Part shown: positions 59,921-64,000 of the stretch, one piece after another
How positions within the stretch are numbered: the stretch's first letter is position 1
How the letters are laid out: the number at the start of each line of letters is the position of its first letter
Assembly (NCBI GenBank): GCA_026708015.1
Contig: JAPOVT010000054.1
Location: forward strand, 1-64,000
DNA from: a bacterium
GTDB taxonomy: Bacteria > Actinomycetota > Acidimicrobiia > Acidimicrobiales > Bin134
DNA length: 64,000 nucleotides
Direction: 5' to 3'
Notes under the pieces: generated by a model
Told to the model about the DNA's origin: nothing
The model's database searches: none
Seen by the model: only the letters and a program-made list of their open reading frames with translations
Program-made: the position numbers and the translations under genes

Positions 59921-61024
59921 TTAGCCGGTTTCTTCAATGGTGACGGAATTAACGTACACAGGAGGCTCGGGACCGCCGCCCAACGGATTGTCGGGCTGGT
60001 CGACGTGACTGGCCAATATGGCCTCGGCCACCGCCAGGCTCGCATCGTCCATCTGGCCGAACACCACGTAGGTGCCCTGGCTGTTGAGCAGAGCGGTGTT
60101 CTCGTTCACCGCGAAGAAGAACTGGGCGCTGGCGCTGTCGGGCGCCGCAGTACGGGCCATCACGATCTGGCCCGGCTCATAGGTGAACCCGGCGCCTTCG
60201 TCGGGAATGGTGTAGCCCGGCCCCGGATCAGACGGTGAGTTGGTGTGGGGCGCCCCGCCCTGGATGATGCCGATGCTGGGATCGGTGCGGAACAGCAGCG
60301 TGCCGTCGTAGTAGTGGTACCGCGCCAGCACCGCGAAGTTGTTGGCCGTGATCGGCGTGTTCACCATGTCCAGGTCAATCCTCATCTCCCCCGCCGTGGT
60401 GTCGAACACCGCGGTGTGCTGGCTGGACTGGTCCAAGCACATCGGCTGGGGACCGTCGAAATCGAGAACCTGGGGCCCCGATCCGTCAGCGGGCGGACAT
60501 GGCTGGGAGCCTGTCTCCATTGGTGGCGCGGGATCTGCGGGGGTGAACCCCATCATCTCCTGTTCTTGCTGGGTCAGGCACATGGTCTGTATCCGGAAGA
60601 GGTCGGCAATGACCTGCGGCGGCTCCTCGGTGGGCTCTGACTCGGCGAACTCGACGTATGCGTCAACCATTTCGTCTGTGATGTTGTCGACCACGCACTG
60701 TGCGCTCGACTCGGAAATCCCGGCTTCTTGGACCAAACTCCGGTAGACGAGCCCCCGGAAGTCGGTTTGGCTTGGGTCGACACCCGATGAGGACTCCGAA
60801 CCAGACTCTGCTTCTTGGAGGGCATCTGCCCCCTGAGTGGCCTCAGGGGCAGGGGTAGGCTCGGCATCCGATGCGCCTCCTGGAGACTCGGTTTCTGCCT
60901 GAGGCACCAGCTCCGCACCCCCGGACGAGCCGTCGTCGTCATCGCCGCCTGAGCAGCCTGCGGCAATCAAGCAGACCAGGGCTAAGGGCAAGACCAGTTT
61001 CAAGAAGCGCACGATGGCACCCAC
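59921..61024 (-). CDS. Cyclophilin-type peptidyl-prolyl isomerase lipoprotein
   Basis: 367 residues from GTG 61024. LVLPLALVCLIAAGCSGG gives a lipobox with Cys near residue 24. An acidic Ser/Gly/Glu-rich linker (to about 85) and a helical middle (SLVQEAGISESSAQCVVDNI) precede the cyclophilin domain from about 205: TAVFDTTAGEMRIDLDMVNT, ITANNFAVLARYHYYDGTLLF, GIIQGGAPHTNSPS and ARTAAPDSASAQFFFAVNEN. The QFF residues are typical of the active site. It should help fold secreted proteins outside the membrane. It precedes the unknown lipoprotein in a probable two-gene unit. Confidence 0.88.
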   Translation of the reverse strand: MGAIVRFLKLVLPLALVCLIAAGCSGGDDDDGSSGGAELVPQAETESPGGASDAEPTPAPEATQGADALQEAESGSESSSGVDPSQTDFRGLVYRSLVQEAGISESSAQCVVDNITDEMVDAYVEFAESEPTEEPPQVIADLFRIQTMCLTQQEQEMMGFTPADPAPPMETGSQPCPPADGSGPQVLDFDGPQPMCLDQSSQHTAVFDTTAGEMRIDLDMVNTPITANNFAVLARYHYYDGTLLFRTDPSIGIIQGGAPHTNSPSDPGPGYTIPDEGAGFTYEPGQIVMARTAAPDSASAQFFFAVNENTALLNSQGTYVVFGQMDDASLAVAEAILASHVDQPDNPLGGGPEPPVYVNSVTIEETG

Positions 61025-61093
61025 TTTCCAATACGACGCTCTAACGCTACGAGCAGTTCCAACAGAATTGGCGGCTTTGCCGATCTGAATCCC

Positions 61094-62233
61094 TCAGGCC
61101 ACTGCACCTGACGACCGGAGCGCCTCCACCTCCCCGGCGGAATAGCCCAGCTCGGCCAGAACTGCGTCGGTGTCGGCCCCTGGGGGTTGCGATGACTTCG
61201 CCGGCTCTGAAGGGGTGCCTTCGAAGCGAGGGGCGGGCCGGGGCTGGGTCATCCCGTCAAAGCCGAAGAACGAATCGCGGGCTTGGGCGTGGGGGTGGGC
61301 CGGGGTTTGCCCCATGGTCAGCACCGGGGAAACACAGGCGTCGGTCCCGTCGAACACTTCAGTCCACTCGTCGAGAGTGCGGGCGGCGATGATCTCCCCC
61401 ACCCGCTGCTTCATCTCCGGCCACCGGTCCCGGTCCATCTGATCGGGCAGGTCGTCGGCGTCGGCCAGATCGATCCCGGCCATGAACTCGGCGTGGAACT
61501 GGGGCTCGATGGCCCCCACCGCCAGCCACTTGCCGTCGGCGGTGCCGTACACCTCGTAGAAGTAGGCCCCGGAGTCCAAGAAGTTGGCCCCATAGTCGTC
61601 GGTCCAGAAGCCGCTGGCGTGGGCCGCGTACAGCGGCGACAGCAGATAGGCGGCCCCGTCCACCATGGCGGCGTCCACCACTTGGCCGTCACCGCCACGG
61701 GCCACCTCCAGCAGGGCCGCCACCATGCCCAGCACCAGGAACACCGAGCCGCCGCCGAAGTCGCCGATGAGGTTGAGCGGCACCGAGGGGGGCTGGCCCG
61801 TCCGGCCGATGTGGGCCAACGGGCCGGCCAAGGAGATGTAGTTGATGTCGTGACCGGCCCGGTCGGCCAATGGGCCGGTTTGCCCCCAACCGGTCATCCG
61901 CCCGTAGACCAGCTTGGGGTTGCGGGCCAAACAGGCGTCGGGGCCGACCCCGAGACGCTCGGCCACCCCCGCCCGAAATCCCTCGAACAACCCGTCGGAC
62001 GCCTCGACCAGTTGGAGCACCGCCTCGACGCCTTCGGGCTGCTTGAGATTGAAGGCCACGGTTCGCTTGCCCCGCTCCATGGGTCCTGACTGCGAGGCCA
62101 CCGGATTGCCCGACCCGCCCACCCGGTCGACCCGGATCACCTCGGCGCCCATGTCCGACAGCATCATGCCGGCGAACGGGGTCGGCCCGATCCCGGCCAA
62201 CTCGACGATGCGCATTCCCTTCAGCGGACCCAT
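61094..62233 (-). CDS. CaiB/BaiF-family CoA-transferase (alpha-methylacyl-CoA racemase-like)
   Basis: About 379 residues from ATG 62233. GMRIVELAGIGPTPFAGMML, RTVAFNLKQPEGVEAVLQLV, GWGQTGPLADRAGHDINYIS, GDFGGGSVFLVLGMVAALLE and GDGQVVDAAMVDGAAYLLSP are family III blocks. The GHDINY segment and the His/Asp-rich active site (residues about 125 and 155) fit alpha-methylacyl-CoA racemases, used to reset methyl-branched chains such as sterol side chains before beta-oxidation. Minus-strand TACCGT is 6 nt before the ATG. It is divergent from the SDR at 62,284. Confidence 0.9.
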   Translation of the reverse strand: MGPLKGMRIVELAGIGPTPFAGMMLSDMGAEVIRVDRVGGSGNPVASQSGPMERGKRTVAFNLKQPEGVEAVLQLVEASDGLFEGFRAGVAERLGVGPDACLARNPKLVYGRMTGWGQTGPLADRAGHDINYISLAGPLAHIGRTGQPPSVPLNLIGDFGGGSVFLVLGMVAALLEVARGGDGQVVDAAMVDGAAYLLSPLYAAHASGFWTDDYGANFLDSGAYFYEVYGTADGKWLAVGAIEPQFHAEFMAGIDLADADDLPDQMDRDRWPEMKQRVGEIIAARTLDEWTEVFDGTDACVSPVLTMGQTPAHPHAQARDSFFGFDGMTQPRPAPRFEGTPSEPAKSSQPPGADTDAVLAELGYSAGEVEALRSSGAVA

Positions 62234-62283
62234 GGCCCTACGGTATGCCCGCGAGACGGAGCAACCGAAAGGCAGAGAACCAG

Positions 62284-63102
62284 ATGAGCGCCACCGGACC
62301 AAAGACCGCCCTGGTCACCGGAGCCAGCAGGGGCATCGGAAAGGCCAGCGCCATCGCCCTGGCCCGAGCCGGATTCGACGTGGCCGTGTCGGCCCGCACT
62401 CTGGTGGACGGCGCGGGCCGAGACATGTACAACCCCGACCTGGCCATCCCTGGCGGCCTCGACACCACCGTGGCCGCCATCGAAGCCGAGGGCCAGCAGG
62501 GACTCGCCCTTGCCATGGACTTGCTGGACCGGGAAAGCGTGACAGCGTGCATTGATGGAGCGTTGGAGCACTTCGGCCATCTGGATGTGCTGGTGAACAA
62601 CGCCATCTACCAGGGCAAAGTGAGCATGACCCCGATCATGGAGATGGAGGAGCCTGAGGTTCACAAATTGTTCGAGGGCAACGTGTTCGCCCAGATGGCG
62701 ATCACCGAGCGGGTGCTGGCCGCGATGGTGGAGCGGGGCTCGGGCACCATCGTGAACATGATCTCGGCCTCGGCCTACACCGACCCGCCCGGCCCCATCG
62801 GCAAAGGGGGCTGGGGCATGGCCTACGCCATGAGCAAAGGGGCCTTCACCCGCATGACCCCGCACATCCACGTGGAACACGGCCCCGACGGAATCCGGTG
62901 CTTCAGCATCGACCCCGGCTACGTGATCACCGAGGCCGCCCGGGCCCGCAATACCGCCGGATCGTTCCCCTATCCCGGCGGGGAGCCCGCCACCATCGGA
63001 GCGGTGGTGGCCTGGCTGGCCACTTCTCCTGATGCCGACGAGCACTTGGGAGGCATCGTGTACGCTCAGAGCGAGTTCAAGAAGCAGGGCCTGTCGGCGT
63101 GA
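62284..63102 (+). CDS. SDR family oxidoreductase
   Basis: About 272 residues from ATG 62284. ALVTGASRGIGKASAIALAR is the cofactor motif, LVNNAIYQGKVSMTPI a variant NAG block, and MISASAYTDPPG plus GMAYAMSKGAFTRMTPHIHV supply Ser, Tyr and Lys. VSARTLVDGAGRDMYNPDLA is an unusual insertion after the second strand. AGGCAGAG before the ATG is a possible ribosome site. A frame upstream (from 62245) is not needed. Its 3' end overlaps a truncated PIN-toxin frame on the other strand by 26 bp. Probably oxidises a hydroxyacyl-CoA. Confidence 0.9.
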   Translation: MSATGPKTALVTGASRGIGKASAIALARAGFDVAVSARTLVDGAGRDMYNPDLAIPGGLDTTVAAIEAEGQQGLALAMDLLDRESVTACIDGALEHFGHLDVLVNNAIYQGKVSMTPIMEMEEPEVHKLFEGNVFAQMAITERVLAAMVERGSGTIVNMISASAYTDPPGPIGKGGWGMAYAMSKGAFTRMTPHIHVEHGPDGIRCFSIDPGYVITEAARARNTAGSFPYPGGEPATIGAVVAWLATSPDADEHLGGIVYAQSEFKKQGLSA

Positions 63103-63307
63103 GGGCGGTGCGCCACACAGAGGGATGGCAGCCCAAGTCGATGCGCTCTTGGAGGTGAAGGCGCGTGGCCTCCATGAAGGTGGCCGACGAGACGGCTACG
63201 CCGCCATCACCCAACACAGACTCCACTTGTGCTTTGAACGACTTGCTGATTCTTGAACTGTCGGCAACCAACCTCAGCAAAATGTTGGTGTCCAGCAAAA
63301 TGGTCAC
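63077..63307 (-). pseudogene. Truncated PIN-domain (VapC) toxin gene
   Basis: 76 residues beginning MTILLDTNILLRLVADSSRI. They hold the first Asp and the Glu of SATFMEATRLHLQERIDLG but lack the last two acidic residues of a normal 130-140-residue PIN toxin. The frame continues from about residue 62 into sequence that overlaps the SDR gene's end and does not look like the family. The toxin is probably inactive, cut by a recombination next to the SDR. Its ATG overlaps the antitoxin stop by 4 bp. Confidence 0.65.
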
Positions 63308-63606
63308 GCTCCGCCCTCAGGATTGAGGATCCGTTCAGGACGGGCGACAACATCCCAGTCATCCAAGGGGATAGCTGGCTCGGCATCGATGTCAGACAAA
63401 ATCCGAAGCTGGCCAACGCACGATCCCACCAACTTGGGCTGGTCCTCACGAAACGGGCTGACCCGCACAACCGGTCGGCGGTGCTTCGTGACCACGATCT
63501 CCGCGCCAGTCTCCTGCACTTCGTCCATCAGCCGTAAGCAGTTGGTCTTGAACTCCCCAGCCGGCACGAAGCGCCCTGCTGACTGGGTCCCCGCTGGTGT
63601 TTCCAT
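63304..63606 (-). CDS. Phd/YefM-type antitoxin (paired with a truncated toxin)
   Basis: 100 residues. SAGRFVPAGEFKTNCLRLMD, then EIVVTKHRRPVVRVSPF, is the Phd/YefM fold. It resembles the antitoxin at 51,039-51,377 in having the same layout, with an acidic C-terminal part (AEPAIPLDDWDVV). It is followed in the same operon by the 76-residue PIN remnant, overlapping by 4 bp. It may now act alone as an orphan antitoxin. An A+T-rich stretch lies upstream at about 63,610-63,650, a likely promoter. Confidence 0.75.
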   Translation of the reverse strand: METPAGTQSAGRFVPAGEFKTNCLRLMDEVQETGAEIVVTKHRRPVVRVSPFREDQPKLVGSCVGQLRILSDIDAEPAIPLDDWDVVARPERILNPEGGA

Positions 63607-63656
63607 TCCCCCATTATTGTCATATTCATATGACTATGGTTGATAGATTTTGTGAC

Positions 63657-64000
63657 TCAGGCCAAGAACGACTCTCGCAGGCGTTCGATGGTCTGGGGCT
63701 TGACGCCATAGGACAAGGCGAAGCCCTCGGTACCGTCCCACCGATCTTCAATGATCTCCAACAATTCGGTCATGGCACTCGTCGGGGCAGTGGTGATGTC
63801 GTCGGGCAGCCGCTCCCAGACCTGGGCCAAGTCGGGCAGCTCGGACAGGGACCGCTCCCGGATGTAGGGAACGGCAGGAGCGGTGGCCGCATAGTCGGCC
63901 ACGATGTCTTGTCGGTCTACCCCGACCAGGCCCAGGATCAACGCAGCCAGACATCCGGTGCGGTCCTTGCCGGCCATGCAGAAGAAGGCGGTCGGCCAAT
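63657..64000 (-). CDS. Tyrosine phosphatase-like protein, partial (runs off right edge)
   Basis: The last 114 codons of a gene that begins to the right of the window. The first visible residues include FFCMAGKDRTGCLAALILGL, the Cys-X5-Arg phosphatase P-loop of the atypical tyrosine phosphatase group (Y_phosphatase3). The rest (EIIEDRWDGTEGFALSYGVK, then PQTIERLRESFL) is a helical C-terminus typical of this family. It would dephosphorylate protein tyrosine or phosphoinositide-like substrates. The ATG at 63977 inside the P-loop is not the real start. Confidence 0.8.
   Translation of the reverse strand, partial: WPTAFFCMAGKDRTGCLAALILGLVGVDRQDIVADYAATAPAVPYIRERSLSELPDLAQVWERLPDDITTAPTSAMTELLEIIEDRWDGTEGFALSYGVKPQTIERLRESFLA

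Noticed and set aside
1-64000. CRISPR arrays, tRNA or rRNA genes, transposases, phage integrase
   Set aside because: None seen on reading both strands; short direct repeats found (20-bp iterons, 11-bp and 12-bp pairs) are operator- or duplication-like, not spaced arrays.

Overview
The window is a GC-rich, gene-dense bacterial chromosome segment that reads as an uncultured actinobacterium, most likely of the Acidimicrobiia type. The evidence is the GTG/TTG start usage, F420 biosynthesis (cofC) with F420-dependent luciferase-like enzymes, a mycothiol-dependent-type enzyme, RDD/DUF2510 membrane proteins, and many acyl-CoA dehydrogenases, short-chain dehydrogenases (SDRs) and CaiB-type CoA-transferases. 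Many genes seem to be transcribed without a leader: a TAnnnT -10 hexamer lies 5-8 nt before the start codon at more than a dozen genes. No tRNA, rRNA, CRISPR array or transposase was seen.

Region 1 (1-25,996) is housekeeping and accessory metabolism. It holds an amidohydrolase, membrane proteins, a VapBC module, the rnhB / unknown / gpsA operon, cofC plus a PIG-L deacetylase and an epimerase, a cluster of four RDD genes (three with an N-terminal DUF2510 domain), LLM oxidoreductases, SDRs, an acyl-CoA dehydrogenase, a fused double CoA-transferase, a cyclase-family hydrolase, a mycothiol-dependent-type enzyme and an FNT channel.

Region 2 (about 26,000-42,430) is a defence island, A+T-richer in parts. 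Its core is a DUF1156 DNA methyltransferase, a HEPN(Swt1)-DUF499 ATPase and a SNF2-type helicase with a C-terminal DUF3883 nuclease-like domain. Around these lie an unrecognised membrane protein directly downstream of the DUF499 gene, a Fic/Doc protein with a HicA-like tail, a DUF3644 HEPN protein, a NYN ribonuclease, a toxin-antitoxin-like pair and other small genes. The combination resembles DISARM-related predicted systems but lacks drmA, drmB and drmC. It is the best candidate here for an incompletely described system.

Region 3 (42,450-56,197) is acyl-CoA and steroid-type catabolism. It has two heteromeric acyl-CoA dehydrogenase pairs, a thioesterase, an SRPBCC protein, an orphan LivG-type ATPase, and an ipdC-ipdB-ipdA operon divergent from an Rv3549c-like SDR. 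The last four match the mycobacterial genes that degrade steroid rings C and D (HIP pathway), which suggests this organism can degrade sterols or related polycyclic acids.

Region 4 (56,198-64,000) holds an AAA ATPase gene behind three 20-bp operator-like repeats, bracketed by 106-bp direct repeats. The downstream copy lies inside a secreted-protein gene whose frame is broken at a 14-G tract. After these come two lipoproteins (one a cyclophilin), a CaiB-type CoA-transferase, an SDR, a Phd antitoxin with a truncated PIN toxin, and the end of a tyrosine phosphatase gene that runs off the right edge.
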